Assembly (NCBI RefSeq): GCF_900591205.1
Contig: NZ_UUPU01000105.1
Location: 62,001 to 126,000, forward strand
Reading direction: 5' to 3'
Length of the DNA: 64,000 bases
Source of the DNA: Pseudomonas viridiflava
GTDB taxonomy: Bacteria > Pseudomonadota > Gammaproteobacteria > Pseudomonadales > Pseudomonadaceae
The notes beneath the pieces were generated by a model. That model had not been told where the DNA came from. It did not search any database and saw nothing but the letters and a program-made list of their open reading frames with translations. The translations under genes were made by a program, and so were the position numbers. This document shows positions 52,895 through 62,226 of this stretch, one piece after another; position 1 is the stretch's first letter, and each line of letters begins with the position of its first letter.

Positions 52895-54149
52895 CGATAT
52901 CTCCTCGTGCGACACGGGGCAGGCGCAGCTCGGTGAGCGTGCCGCCTTCCTCATGACTATAGAGCTTCACTGAGCCGCCCGCGCGGGTCACGCTGGCCTT
53001 GCTCAAAAACAGGCCAAGGCCGAAGCCTTTGCCCTTGGTGGTAAAGAAAGGTTTGCCGATCTGCTCGGCAATCGCCAGCGGCACGCCCGCGCCGTGGTCG
53101 CGAATGCTGATGGTCACGTGTTCGGCATCCCAGTCCAGCTGTACGCCCAACCCCTCGGGGCAGGCGTCGGCGGCGTTGTTCAGCAGGTTCAGCAGCGCCT
53201 GGGTCAGGTCCGGCGGCGGCGCCATACGCGGCACACTGCCCTGCCCTAACAGGTGAAAACGGTAACTGGCTTCGGGACGCATCAGGTGCCAGCGGTTCAG
53301 AGCTTCGTCGAGCCACTGGGTCACGTCCTGCATCTCTACCGCCAGGCGGCGATTGGCTTCGGCGGCGCGTACCAGTTGCTGCAAGGTCTGCTTGCACTGC
53401 TTGACCTGTTCCTGCAACACGCTGAGGTCATCCTGCAGGGCCGGGTCGTGATGGTCCTGGGTCATTTCCTTGAGCAGCACGCTCATGGTGGCCAACGGCG
53501 TGCCCAGCTCATGGGCCGCACCGGCGGCTTGGGTGGCGACGGCCAATAGCTGCTGGTCACGCAGGCCCTCTTCCCGGCGAATGGCGCGCAGCTCTTCCTG
53601 GCGGCGCAGTTCTTCGGCCATGCGTGCGGCGAAGAAGGTGATGACCGCGGCAGACAGCGCAAAGCTCAACCACATCCCGTAGATCTGCAGGTTTTCGCGG
53701 GCGATGGGGAACGTTTGCAATGGATAGAAGCGCGCCAGCAGCAAGGTGTAGAGGGTCAGCGCAATGCCCGACAGCACCACCGAGTAGCGCCATGGCAAGG
53801 TCACCGCAGCGATGGTCAGGGGCACCAGGTAATAAGAAACAAACGGGTTGGTGGAACCGCCGGAGAAATACAGCAACACACTGTGGATAAACAGGTCGCA
53901 GGCCAATTGCAGGGCATATTCCAGCTCGGTCACCGGCCACGTGGTGCGCAACCGGATCGCGGTGAACACACACAGCACAATCGAAAAGCCGAGGGTCACG
54001 GCCAGTTGCAGCCAAGGCAGCGGCAACAGATCGAACCAGTAGGCGAGCCCGACGGAACCGGCCTGTGCGGCCAGTACCAGGGTACGAATGAACGTCAGGC
54101 GCCAGAGGTTCTGGCGGGTGGCGGAAGTCAGTTTTACGGCGGCGAGCAT
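52887..54149 (-). CDS. roxS: RoxS, RegB/PrrB-type redox sensor kinase
   Basis: 420 residues. Six membrane helices occupy about residues 20-175 and include GGSTNPF (97-103), the quinone-binding motif of RegB. The phospho-acceptor is His213 in AAHELGTPLATM. Cys252 in QEQVKQCKQTL matches the redox-active cysteine of RegB. The C-terminal ATPase domain has DHGAGVP and GFGLGLFLSK. It senses the state of the quinone pool and phosphorylates RoxR. The ATG at 54149 follows CGGGAGAGCAC. Confidence 0.95.
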   Translation of the reverse strand: MLAAVKLTSATRQNLWRLTFIRTLVLAAQAGSVGLAYWFDLLPLPWLQLAVTLGFSIVLCVFTAIRLRTTWPVTELEYALQLACDLFIHSVLLYFSGGSTNPFVSYYLVPLTIAAVTLPWRYSVVLSGIALTLYTLLLARFYPLQTFPIARENLQIYGMWLSFALSAAVITFFAARMAEELRRQEELRAIRREEGLRDQQLLAVATQAAGAAHELGTPLATMSVLLKEMTQDHHDPALQDDLSVLQEQVKQCKQTLQQLVRAAEANRRLAVEMQDVTQWLDEALNRWHLMRPEASYRFHLLGQGSVPRMAPPPDLTQALLNLLNNAADACPEGLGVQLDWDAEHVTISIRDHGAGVPLAIAEQIGKPFFTTKGKGFGLGLFLSKASVTRAGGSVKLYSHEEGGTLTELRLPRVARGDIDE

Positions 54150-54354
54150 GTGCTCTCCCGTTGAGCGCTGCAGGCGGATCGCCGGGAGTATAAACGAAGC
54201 AGGCCCACTGACACGGCGCGTGTGGCTCTTTGACGCAGGCCGGGCAAATGACCGTTCGTCGGCCGCGCCACCACGTGTAGCGAATGTGTAAACCCGAAGA
54301 ACCCGATGCCACCGTCTACAGTCATACCGAACACGAACATCCCAAGGAGCTTCC

Positions 54355-55068
54355 ATGTCTCGTTTCACTCGCAGTGCAGCCGTATTCACCCTCAGCGCCA
54401 GCGCCCTGGCCAGCCTGCCGGCCATGGCCGCCGATGAACTGCATTACAACCAGATTTCCCTGCGCGCCGAGGCCAGCCAGGAGGTGGCCCGCGACAAAAT
54501 GATCGTCACCCTCTATACCGAGTCGCAAAATACCGACCCGGCCAAGCTCGCCGCCGAAATCACCACCACCCTGAACACCGCCCTCGGCCAGGCCCGCGAA
54601 GTCAAAGGCGTGACCCTGCGCCAGGGCAGCCGTAACAGCTACCCGATCTACGACAACAAGAACCAGAAGATCACCGGCTGGCGTGAGCGCGCCGAACTGC
54701 GCCTGGAAAGCGCAGACTTCCCGGCTCTGTCCAAGCTGACCGGCGAGCTGCTGAACACCCTGAAAATGGACAGCATGGACTTCGCCATCGCCGACGCCAC
54801 CCGCAAGGCCAGCGAAGATGCGCTGCTCAAAGATGCCGTTGCCGCGTTCAAGGCCCGCGCACAACTGGCCACCGATGCACTGGGTGGCAAGGGCTACAAG
54901 ATCGTCAACTTGAACTTCAACACTAATGGTTACCCACAACCGTATGCCCGTGGCGCAATGATGATGAAGGCATCCATGGCGGATTCGGCACCGACGCCGG
55001 AAGTCGAAGCCGGCACCAGCCAGGTCAGCATGAGTGCCGATGGTGTGATCGAAGTACAGATGCCGTAA
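54355..55068 (+). CDS. SIMPL-domain (DUF541) periplasmic protein
   Basis: 237 residues with a Sec signal peptide (cleavage after LPAMAA, about residue 24). The mature part is the SIMPL/BP26-YggE fold: ISLRAEASQEVARDKMIVTLY, GWRERAELRLE and so on. YggE-like proteins lower oxidative stress in E. coli; channel-forming and stress roles have been proposed, none established here. It is divergent from roxS, 205 bases apart. AAGGAG lies 6 bases upstream. Confidence 0.88.
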   Translation: MSRFTRSAAVFTLSASALASLPAMAADELHYNQISLRAEASQEVARDKMIVTLYTESQNTDPAKLAAEITTTLNTALGQAREVKGVTLRQGSRNSYPIYDNKNQKITGWRERAELRLESADFPALSKLTGELLNTLKMDSMDFAIADATRKASEDALLKDAVAAFKARAQLATDALGGKGYKIVNLNFNTNGYPQPYARGAMMMKASMADSAPTPEVEAGTSQVSMSADGVIEVQMP

Positions 55069-55087
55069 CCCCTACCTGACAAACCTC

Positions 55088-55122
55088 AACGGCGGTAACC
55101 TCGGTGACCGCCGTTTTCGTTT
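55088..55122 (+). terminator. Terminator between the SIMPL-domain gene and the dpp cluster
   Basis: A stem AACGGCGGT / ACCGCCGTT around a ten-base loop is followed by TTCGTTT, 19 bases after the stop. It separates this gene from the dppA-like genes. Confidence 0.75.
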
Positions 55123-55159
55123 AAGCAGCGTTTATATGCCTGCCACTTCAGGGGTCTCC

Positions 55160-56761
55160 ATGGAAAGAATCACCTTAAAACCGCTGCTCCTCGCCGCCGG
55201 CCTGCTGGCCTTTATGCCATTGGCGCAGGCTGCCAGCACCCTGGTCTATTGCTCCGAAGCCAGCCCCGCCGGCTTCGACCCCAGCCAGTACACCAGCGGC
55301 ACCGATTTTGATGCCTCAGCCGAAACCGTGTTCAACCGCCTGACCCAGTTCAAACGCGGCGGCACCGAGGTCGAGCCGGGCCTGGCAACGCGCTGGGAGG
55401 TGTCCAAGGATGGCCTGACGTATACCTTCCATCTGCGTGAGGGCGTCAAGTTCCACACCACCGACTACTTCACCCCTACCCGCGATTTCAACGCGGATGA
55501 CGTGCTGTTCACCTTCAATCGCCTGCTGGATGCCGACAGTCCGTTCCGCAAGGCGTACCCCTCCGAGTCGCCGTACTTCACCGACATGGGGTTGAACAGC
55601 ACCATCAAGAGTGTCGACAAACTCGACGAGCACACGGTGCGTTTCAACCTGAACAACGTCGATGCCTCATTCGTGCAGAACCTGGCGATGAGCTTCGCCT
55701 CGGTGCAGTCCGGCGAATACGCCGCACAGTTGCTCAAGCAAGGCAAAGCTGAAGAAATCAACCAGAAGCCGGTGGGCACCGGGCCGTTTGTGTTCAAGCG
55801 CTACCAGAAAGACTCGCAGATCCGCTACGCCGCCAATAAACAGTACTGGAAGCCCGAGGATGTGAAGCTCGATAACCTGGTGTTCGCCATCACCCCGGAC
55901 GCCGCCTCGCGCCTGCAAAAACTCAAGGCCGGTGAATGCCAGGTCAGCGGCTACCCACGTCCCGCCGACATCGAGGTGATGAAGCAGGACCCTAACCTGC
56001 GCGTACTGCAGCAGGCCGGTTTCAACCTGGGCTTTCTGGCCTACAACGTGACGCACCCGCCACTGGACCAGCTCAAGGTGCGCCAGGCCCTGGACATGGC
56101 CATCGACAAGCCGGCAATCATCAAGGCCGTGTACCAAAGCGCCGGGCAATTGGCGCAGAACGCACTGCCACCGGCGCAGTGGTCTTATGACCCGACGATC
56201 AAGGATGCGCCTTACGATCCAACCAAGGCGCGGGCGCTACTAAAAGAAGCAGGGGTTGCACCTGGCACCACCATCAACTTGTGGGCAATGACGGTCCAGC
56301 GCGCCTCCAATCCGAATGCGCGAATGTCGGCACAAATGATCCAGCAGGATTGGGAGAAAATCGGCATCAAGGCCAATATCGTCAGCTATGAGTGGGGCGA
56401 ATACATCAAGCGTGCAAAAAATGGCGAGCACGATGCGATGATTTATGGCTGGACCGGGGACAACGGCGACCCCGATAACTGGCTCGGCGTGCTCTACAGT
56501 TGTGCTGCCGTCAAGGGCAGCAACTACGCTAAATGGTGTAACCCGGCCTACGACAAGCTGGTGCAGCAGGCCAAGGTCAGCAGCGACCGCGAGCAACGCA
56601 TCAAGTGGTATCAACAGGCGCAAAAAATACTTAAGGAACAAGTACCTATAACGCCTATTGCGAACTCGACGGTTTTCCAACCTCTGCGCAAGGAAGTCCA
56701 GGACTTCAAGATCAGCCCCTTCGGCCTGACCCCTTTCTATGGCGTGAGTCTAGATAAGTAA
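55160..56761 (+). CDS. DppA-like peptide ABC transporter substrate-binding protein 1
   Basis: 533 residues of SBP family 5, with a signal peptide (cleavage after PLAQAA). Family landmarks are VYCSEASPAGFDPSQY, FHLREGVKFHTTDYF and the GWTGDNGDPDNWLGVL region. It captures di- or oligopeptides in the periplasm for DppBCDF. It is the first of four such proteins in the locus and corresponds in position to dppA1 of P. aeruginosa. The start at 55160 is the first Met before the signal peptide; an ATG at 55136 would add eight residues. Confidence 0.92.
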   Translation: MERITLKPLLLAAGLLAFMPLAQAASTLVYCSEASPAGFDPSQYTSGTDFDASAETVFNRLTQFKRGGTEVEPGLATRWEVSKDGLTYTFHLREGVKFHTTDYFTPTRDFNADDVLFTFNRLLDADSPFRKAYPSESPYFTDMGLNSTIKSVDKLDEHTVRFNLNNVDASFVQNLAMSFASVQSGEYAAQLLKQGKAEEINQKPVGTGPFVFKRYQKDSQIRYAANKQYWKPEDVKLDNLVFAITPDAASRLQKLKAGECQVSGYPRPADIEVMKQDPNLRVLQQAGFNLGFLAYNVTHPPLDQLKVRQALDMAIDKPAIIKAVYQSAGQLAQNALPPAQWSYDPTIKDAPYDPTKARALLKEAGVAPGTTINLWAMTVQRASNPNARMSAQMIQQDWEKIGIKANIVSYEWGEYIKRAKNGEHDAMIYGWTGDNGDPDNWLGVLYSCAAVKGSNYAKWCNPAYDKLVQQAKVSSDREQRIKWYQQAQKILKEQVPITPIANSTVFQPLRKEVQDFKISPFGLTPFYGVSLDK

Positions 56762-56767
56762 CAGCGA

Positions 56768-56810
56768 CGCCCCAACCGAGTGCGCTAGACGCCTCGGCTG
56801 GGCTTTTTTG
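56768..56810 (+). terminator. Terminator-like hairpin after binding protein 1
   Basis: GCCCCAACCGAG and CTCGGCTGGGC form a stem with one bulge, followed by TTTTTT, about 7 bases after the stop. It suggests that binding protein 1 is transcribed partly on its own. Confidence 0.8.
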
Positions 56811-57019
56811 GTGCGCGCAATGCACCGAAAAAACCCTCAAAACAGACGTAATTATGTACAAACTTTCATAATTGCGACATTCCTGTACGTTCGTACCACT
56901 CTTTGCCTATTGCAACGGTTCAACATCTTGCAATGGGTATGGCGCCTGCATAAGTATCCGCAGGCCGACTCACGAGGTCGCCCTCACCACCAAAAATGAC
57001 AACAAATCATGAGGCCAAC
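56811..57019. other. Leader region of binding protein 2
   Basis: The non-coding 209 bases hold an inverted repeat ATTGCAA / TTGCAAT (56909-56915 and 56928-56934), which may be a regulator site, and the AT-rich stretch 56840-56885. After the terminator upstream a separate promoter is likely here, but no convincing -35/-10 pair was identified. Confidence 0.5.
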
Positions 57020-58648
57020 ATGTTCAAACACGCAGTCCTTCCGTTATTAGTGAGCGCTGGCCTTATGGCCGCAGCCCCGTTCGCCCAAGCGGCGACTAAC
57101 TTGGTGTTCTGCTCCGAAGGGAGCCCGGCTGGTTTTGACCCAGGCCAGTACACCACCGGAACAGACTTCGATGCCTCGGCCGAAACCATGTTCAACCGTC
57201 TGACCCAGTTCGAACGCGGCGGCACCGCTGTGATTCCTGGGCTGGCCACCAACTGGGACGTGTCCCCGGATGGCCTGACGTACACCTTCCACCTGCGCGA
57301 CGGCGTCAAGTTCCACACCACCGCCTACTTCAAGCCGACCCGTACCTTCAATGCCGATGACGTGCTGTTCACGTTCAACCGCATGATCAACAAGGACGAT
57401 CCGTTCCGCAAAGCCTACCCCACCGAGTTCCCGTACTTCACGGACATGGGGATGGACACCAACATCAAGAACATCGAGAAAGTCGATGACCATACCGTCA
57501 AGTTCACCCTTGGCACTGTGGACGCGGCCTTCATCCAGAACCTGGCGATGAGCTTCGCGTCGATCCAGTCGGCCGAATACGCCGCCCAACTGTTGAAGGA
57601 AGGCAAAGCCGCCGACATCAACCAGAAGCCGATCGGTACTGGCCCGTTCGTGTTCAAGAGCTACCAGAAAGACTCGAACATTCGCTACACCGGCAACAAG
57701 GACTACTGGAAACCTGAAGACGTGAAGATCGACAACCTGATCTTCGCCATCACCACCGACCCGTCGGTGCGTATCCAGAAGCTGAAGAAAAACGAATGCC
57801 AGGTCACCCTGTTCCCACGTCCGGCCGACCTCAAGGCGCTGGGCGAAGACAAGGACCTGAAACTGCCGAACCAGGCCGGTTTCAACCTGGGCTATATCGC
57901 CTACAACGTCATGGACAAGGTCAAGGGCAGCGACCAGCCTAACCCGCTGGCCGACCTGCGAGTACGCCAGGCACTGGACATGTCGGTGAACAAGCAGCAG
58001 ATCATCGACTCCGTGTACCAAGGTGCCGGTCAACTGGCCGTCAACGCCATGCCGCCGACCCAATGGTCCTATGACACCACCATCAAGGATGCCAAGTTCG
58101 ACCCTGAGAAAGCCAAGGCGCTGCTCAAGGAAGCGGGCGTCAAGGAAGGCACCGAGATCGTTCTGTGGGCCATGCCGGTTCAGCGTCCGTACAACCCGAA
58201 CGCCAAGCTGATGGCAGAAATGCTGCAGAACGACTGGTCCAAGATCGGCCTCAAGGTCAAGATCACCAGCTACGAGTGGGGCGAGTACATCAAGCGCTCC
58301 AAAGGTGGCGAGAACCAGGCCATGATCATTGGCTGGAGTGGCGACAATGGTGACCCGGACAACTGGCTGAACGTGCTGTTCGGCTGCGACTCGCTGGCCG
58401 GTAACAACTTCTCCAAATGGTGCGACAAGAAATTCGACGGCATCGTGAAAGAAGCCAAGGCCACATCGGATGTCGCCAAACGCACCGAGCTGTACAAGCA
58501 GGCGCAACATATCCTCAAAGATGCAGTCCCGATGACACCTATCGCGCACTCGACGGTGTATCAACCCATGCGCAACACCGTGCAGGACTTCAAGATCAGC
58601 CCGTTTGGCTTGAACTCCTTCTATGGCGTGAGCGTAAGCGGCAAGTAA
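57020..58648 (+). CDS. DppA-like peptide substrate-binding protein 2
   Basis: 542 residues with a signal peptide (cleavage after APFAQAA). It is closely similar to proteins 1 and 3 over its full length, for example FCSEGSPAGFDPGQYTTGTD, AFIQNLAMSFASIQSAEYAA and GWSGDNGDPDNWLNVL. The start at 57020 (MFKHAVLP) is preferred over an ATG at 56996. It differs from its neighbours by a short insertion near residue 300 (DKVKGSDQPNPLADLRV). Confidence 0.92.
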   Translation: MFKHAVLPLLVSAGLMAAAPFAQAATNLVFCSEGSPAGFDPGQYTTGTDFDASAETMFNRLTQFERGGTAVIPGLATNWDVSPDGLTYTFHLRDGVKFHTTAYFKPTRTFNADDVLFTFNRMINKDDPFRKAYPTEFPYFTDMGMDTNIKNIEKVDDHTVKFTLGTVDAAFIQNLAMSFASIQSAEYAAQLLKEGKAADINQKPIGTGPFVFKSYQKDSNIRYTGNKDYWKPEDVKIDNLIFAITTDPSVRIQKLKKNECQVTLFPRPADLKALGEDKDLKLPNQAGFNLGYIAYNVMDKVKGSDQPNPLADLRVRQALDMSVNKQQIIDSVYQGAGQLAVNAMPPTQWSYDTTIKDAKFDPEKAKALLKEAGVKEGTEIVLWAMPVQRPYNPNAKLMAEMLQNDWSKIGLKVKITSYEWGEYIKRSKGGENQAMIIGWSGDNGDPDNWLNVLFGCDSLAGNNFSKWCDKKFDGIVKEAKATSDVAKRTELYKQAQHILKDAVPMTPIAHSTVYQPMRNTVQDFKISPFGLNSFYGVSVSGK

Positions 58649-58954
58649 GGATCAATAACGGCGACGTTTCATAACGTCGCCGTTATTGCATTCTGCCCTG
58701 ACCCCAGGAAACAGAGCACATTCGCTGACGCTGTGTCCTACAGCAACGGACCGCGATAAACAGCTCTGTTGCCTACAACGTCAGTCCGTTTTGGCGCATT
58801 TACTGTGAAGTCCGCGACCCATAACGTCGTAGGACAGCAGAGCCACCAATCCGGGAAATAGCACTTGCTGTGCGTGGGATCAGTGATGTCCCCCAGTCCG
58901 AAAGTCTGGGTGATTGCTCGCTGATGACAATTACAAACAAGGATCGGGATCGTC
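58649..58954. other. Structured non-coding gap between binding proteins 2 and 3
   Basis: These 306 bases lack a supported gene. They start with a perfect 14-bp hairpin (58654-58687). A wide inverted repeat TGTCCTAC / GTAGGACA follows (58734-58741 and 58829-58836), then a small hairpin CCCAG / CTGGG (58892-58910). In P. aeruginosa this is where, as I recall, a dipeptidase gene and the repressor gene psdR lie; neither is here. Confidence 0.7.
58654..58687 (+). terminator. Strong hairpin after binding protein 2
   Basis: AATAACGGCGACGT and ACGTCGCCGTTATT pair over 14 bases around TTCATA, 6 bases after the stop. No T-run follows directly (TGCATTCT), so an RNA-stabilising role is as likely as termination. 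Confidence 0.75.
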
Positions 58955-60559
58955 ATGCGCCATACCACCGTTCTATCCGCAATTTTTGGCACCAGCCTGC
59001 TGGCTGTGGCCACGATGGGCCAAGCCGCCGACAAGAAGAGCCTGGTATTTTGCTCCGAAGGCAGCCCGGCAGGGTTCGACACCGCGCAATACACCACCGC
59101 CACCGACAACGATGCGGCCGAGCCGCTGTACAACCGTCTGGTCGAGTTTGAAAAGGGCGCGACCAACGTGGTTCCTGCTTTGGCAACCAAGTGGGATATT
59201 TCCGAAGACGGCCTGACCTACACCTTCCAGCTGCGTGAAGGGGTGAAATTCCACAGCAACAAGGAATTCAAGCCGACGCGCGATTTCAACGCCGACGACG
59301 TGCTGTTCACCTTCAACCGCATGCTTGACCCCGACCACCCGTTTCGCAAGGCTTACCCCACCGAGTTTCCATACTTCAACGGGATGAGCCTGAACAAGAA
59401 CATCGCCAAGGTCGAGAAAACCGGCCCGCACACCGTGGTGATGACGCTGAACTCGGTTGACGCCGCGTTCGTGCAAAACATCGCCATGAGCTTCGCTGCG
59501 ATCCTGTCGGCCGAATACGCCGAGCAGTTGCTCAAGGAAGGCAAGCCCAGTGACATCAACCAGAAGCCGATCGGCACTGGCCCGTTTGTGTTCCAGCGCT
59601 ATCAGAAAGACTCGCAGATCCGCTATGTGGCCAATAAACAGTATTGGGACCCGAGCAAGGTCCAGCTGGACCAACTGATTTTCGCCATCAACACCGACGC
59701 CTCGGTGCGCGTGCAAAAGCTCAAAGCCGGCGAATGCCAGGTAACCCTGCACCCGCGCCCGGCTGACGTCGATGCCCTCAAGGCCGACCCCAACCTGCAA
59801 CTGCTGACCAAGCCCGGGTTCAACCTCGGCTATATCGCCTACAACGTGCGCCACAAGCCGTTTGATCAGCTCGAAGTGCGCCAGGCGCTGGACATGGCGG
59901 TGAACAAGCAGAGCATCCTGAATGCCGTGTACCAGGGCGCAGGCCAATTGGCGGTCAACGCCATGCCGCCGACGCAATGGTCCTACGACGACAGCATCAA
60001 GGACGCCACCTACAACCCGGAAAAAGCCAAGGAACTGCTCAAGGCCGCCGGCGTGAAGGAAGGCACCGAAATCACCCTGTGGGCGATGCCGGTGCAACGG
60101 CCGTACAACCCCAACGCCAAGCTGATGGCCGAGATGCTGCAAAGCGACTGGGCCAAGATCGGCCTCAAGGTCAAGATCGTCAGCTACGAGTGGGGCGAAT
60201 ACATCAAGCGCACCAAGAACGGTGAGCACGATATCAGCCTGATCGGCTGGACCGGCGACAACGGTGATCCGGACAACTGGCTGGGCACCCTCTACAGCTG
60301 CGACGCCATCGGCGGGAACAACTACTCCATGTGGTGTGACCCGGCGTACGACAAGCTGATCAAGCAAGCCAAGGTCGTGACCGACCGCGAACAACGGACT
60401 GTTCTGTACAAACAGGCGCAGCAACTGCTCAAGCAGCAGGTGCCGATCACGCCAGTCGCCCACTCGACGGTCAACCAGCCGTTAAGCGCCAAAGTCGAAG
60501 GCTTCAAAGTGAGCCCCTTCGGCCGCAACGTGTTCTCGGGCGTCAGCGTTACCCCATAA
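58955..60559 (+). CDS. DppA-like peptide substrate-binding protein 3
   Basis: 534 residues, signal peptide cleaved near TMGQAA. It aligns with proteins 1 and 2 from VFCSEGSPAGFDTAQYTTAT to FSGVSV at the end. It holds the position of dppA3, directly upstream of the opdP porin in P. aeruginosa. The different residues in the ligand pocket region (about 390-440, DNGDPDNWLGTLYSCDAIGG) suggest a distinct peptide range, which sequence alone cannot define. Confidence 0.92.
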   Translation: MRHTTVLSAIFGTSLLAVATMGQAADKKSLVFCSEGSPAGFDTAQYTTATDNDAAEPLYNRLVEFEKGATNVVPALATKWDISEDGLTYTFQLREGVKFHSNKEFKPTRDFNADDVLFTFNRMLDPDHPFRKAYPTEFPYFNGMSLNKNIAKVEKTGPHTVVMTLNSVDAAFVQNIAMSFAAILSAEYAEQLLKEGKPSDINQKPIGTGPFVFQRYQKDSQIRYVANKQYWDPSKVQLDQLIFAINTDASVRVQKLKAGECQVTLHPRPADVDALKADPNLQLLTKPGFNLGYIAYNVRHKPFDQLEVRQALDMAVNKQSILNAVYQGAGQLAVNAMPPTQWSYDDSIKDATYNPEKAKELLKAAGVKEGTEITLWAMPVQRPYNPNAKLMAEMLQSDWAKIGLKVKIVSYEWGEYIKRTKNGEHDISLIGWTGDNGDPDNWLGTLYSCDAIGGNNYSMWCDPAYDKLIKQAKVVTDREQRTVLYKQAQQLLKQQVPITPVAHSTVNQPLSAKVEGFKVSPFGRNVFSGVSVTP

Positions 60560-60635
60560 GAAAATAACCGGATTGCGCAGGGCGGCCCGCCGCTCTGCTG
60601 CAAACGTGCAGCCTTTTATCGGGATTTTTCCTACG

Positions 60636-60647
60636 GCAAACGTTTGC
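60636..60647. promoter_or_regulatory. Perfect LacI/PurR-type palindrome upstream of the porin gene
   Basis: GCAAACGTTTGC is a perfect 12-base palindrome with the central CG of LacI-family operators; it is the core of the E. coli PurR consensus. The word GCAAACGT occurs once more at 60600-60607. It lies 84 bases before the porin ATG. Which protein binds is not known. Confidence 0.5.
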
Positions 60648-60730
60648 AATGGCTTGAACGAGTTACACACCCAATAGCCGGTTCACCAAAAAAGACCGGC
60701 ATTAAAAAGAGAACCAAAGGAGCTTCACCC

Positions 60731-62146
60731 ATGAAACTGAGCAGCAAAGCGCTTCTGGCCCTGGCCATCAGCAGCATCACGGCCACCGCCTACGCTGAAC
60801 CCGCCAGCCAGGAATTCGTGCCTACCACACTGGCCGGCTCCAGCGCCCAAAGCGAGGCCAAAGGTTTTATCGACGGTCAAAGCCTGGGCGGTACTACCCG
60901 TAACTGGTACTCCAACGAAATGAAATTTCGTGGCCAGAAGTTCGGCTACTACAAAAATGAAGCCGATAAAGCCAACGACGTAACTACCCGCGTCTCTCGC
61001 CGCTACAACTGGGCCCAGGGCACCATCCTCAACTACACCTCGGGCTTCACCCAAGGCACCGTTGGCGTCAGCACCGAAGTTGCGGCGTACAACTACATCG
61101 CGCTCGACCGCGACCAGAAAGACATCGCCGGCGGCTCCAACCGTACCCTGGCTCACTCCTTCGGTGACGCCGTAGGCCAGTGGAGCAAACTGGGCCTGGC
61201 CAACGTCAAGTTCCGTGTGTCCAACACCACCTTGACCGCCGGTCGCCAGAACTTCAGCACCGGTATCATCGACACCATCGGTAACCGTGCGCTGCCTTCG
61301 AGCTTCGAGGGTGTGAGTTTCAACAGCGAAGAGCTGAGCAACCTGTCGTTCCAGGGCGGTATCTTCGACCGCGTTTCGCCACGTACCGAACAGAGCCTGT
61401 CGAAATTCCGCTCCGAATACGGCAATGGCCAGGAAACCGACAAAGTCAAAACCCTGGGCTTCAACTACCAGCCGTTCAAGAGCCTGAAAACCAGCGTGTT
61501 CGCCGCTAACGTCGAAGACTTCTGGAACCAGTACTACTTCGGCGCCACCCATGAACTGGGTGATGCACAGACCCTGGCACTGACCACCGGCCTGAACTAC
61601 TACAAAACCACCGATACCGGCAGCAAGAAGATGGGCAAGATCGACAACGACACTTACTCGTTGTCCCTGGGCCTGACCCACCAGGCTCACAGCCTGACCT
61701 TCTCGTACCAGGAAGTTAACGGTGACGAGTACTTCGACTACCTGCACGAAACCAACGGCATTTACCTGGCCAACTCCCTGACATCCGACTTCAACAGCCC
61801 GAACGAGAAGTCCTTCCAGATCGCCTACGGCATCAACATGGCCGAGTACGGCGTACCGGGCCTGAAGTTCAACGTCTACTCGGCTCGTGGTTGGGGCATC
61901 GACGGTACTCACTACAATGGCACCGCCTACGGCACCGCGGGCGAGAGCCGCAGCGACCTGCGTCTGATGGACGGCGAGAAACACCAGGAATACGGTGTTG
62001 GCACCTCCTACGCGATCCAGAGCGGCCCACTCAAGGCCACCACCATCCGTGGCACCTACGTCACTCACCGCGCCAGCGCTCAACAAGCTGACGGCAACAT
62101 CAAAGAGTTCCGTCTGGTCACCACCATCCCGTTCAACATTCTTTAA
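60731..62146 (+). CDS. opdP: OprD-family porin, OpdP-like
   Basis: 471 residues, signal peptide 1-22 (cleavage after TATAYA). It is an OprD-type 18-strand barrel, starting QEFVPTTLAGSSAQSEAKGF and ending in a typical terminal strand EFRLVTTIPFNIL. OprD-family porins admit amino acids and peptides; OpdP of P. aeruginosa takes glycine-glutamate and carbapenems. Its place between dppA-like genes supports peptide uptake. AAAGGAG lies 11 bases upstream of the ATG. Confidence 0.88.
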   Translation: MKLSSKALLALAISSITATAYAEPASQEFVPTTLAGSSAQSEAKGFIDGQSLGGTTRNWYSNEMKFRGQKFGYYKNEADKANDVTTRVSRRYNWAQGTILNYTSGFTQGTVGVSTEVAAYNYIALDRDQKDIAGGSNRTLAHSFGDAVGQWSKLGLANVKFRVSNTTLTAGRQNFSTGIIDTIGNRALPSSFEGVSFNSEELSNLSFQGGIFDRVSPRTEQSLSKFRSEYGNGQETDKVKTLGFNYQPFKSLKTSVFAANVEDFWNQYYFGATHELGDAQTLALTTGLNYYKTTDTGSKKMGKIDNDTYSLSLGLTHQAHSLTFSYQEVNGDEYFDYLHETNGIYLANSLTSDFNSPNEKSFQIAYGINMAEYGVPGLKFNVYSARGWGIDGTHYNGTAYGTAGESRSDLRLMDGEKHQEYGVGTSYAIQSGPLKATTIRGTYVTHRASAQQADGNIKEFRLVTTIPFNIL

Positions 62147-62160
62147 TTAGCACCAGGTAA

Positions 62161-62187
62161 ACGGCGGGCTCAGGACGAGCCTGCCGT
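62161..62187 (+). terminator. Hairpin between the porin gene and binding protein 4
   Basis: ACGGCGGGCTC and GAGCCTGCCGT pair over 11 positions with one G-T, around AGGAC. No T-run follows, so it may stabilise the porin mRNA. Confidence 0.6.
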
Positions 62188-62226
62188 CTACGCTTGTCTG
62201 GTCCCATAGATTGCAGAGGGCTCTGA

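Noticed and set aside
56935..56970. A possible sigma-54 promoter before binding protein 2
   Set aside because: A GG in TATGGCGCC is present, but the GC needed ten bases downstream is missing, so the -24/-12 rule is not met.
57047..58564. A 505-codon open frame opposite binding protein 2 (similar ones oppose the other three)
   Set aside because: The same antisense frame recurs opposite each related binding-protein gene, as expected from shared codon use, and the products look like Val/Gly/His-rich shadows.
58738..59190. A 150-codon minus-strand frame over the gap before binding protein 3
   Set aside because: Over half lies opposite the start of binding protein 3; no ribosome-binding site or family resemblance was seen.
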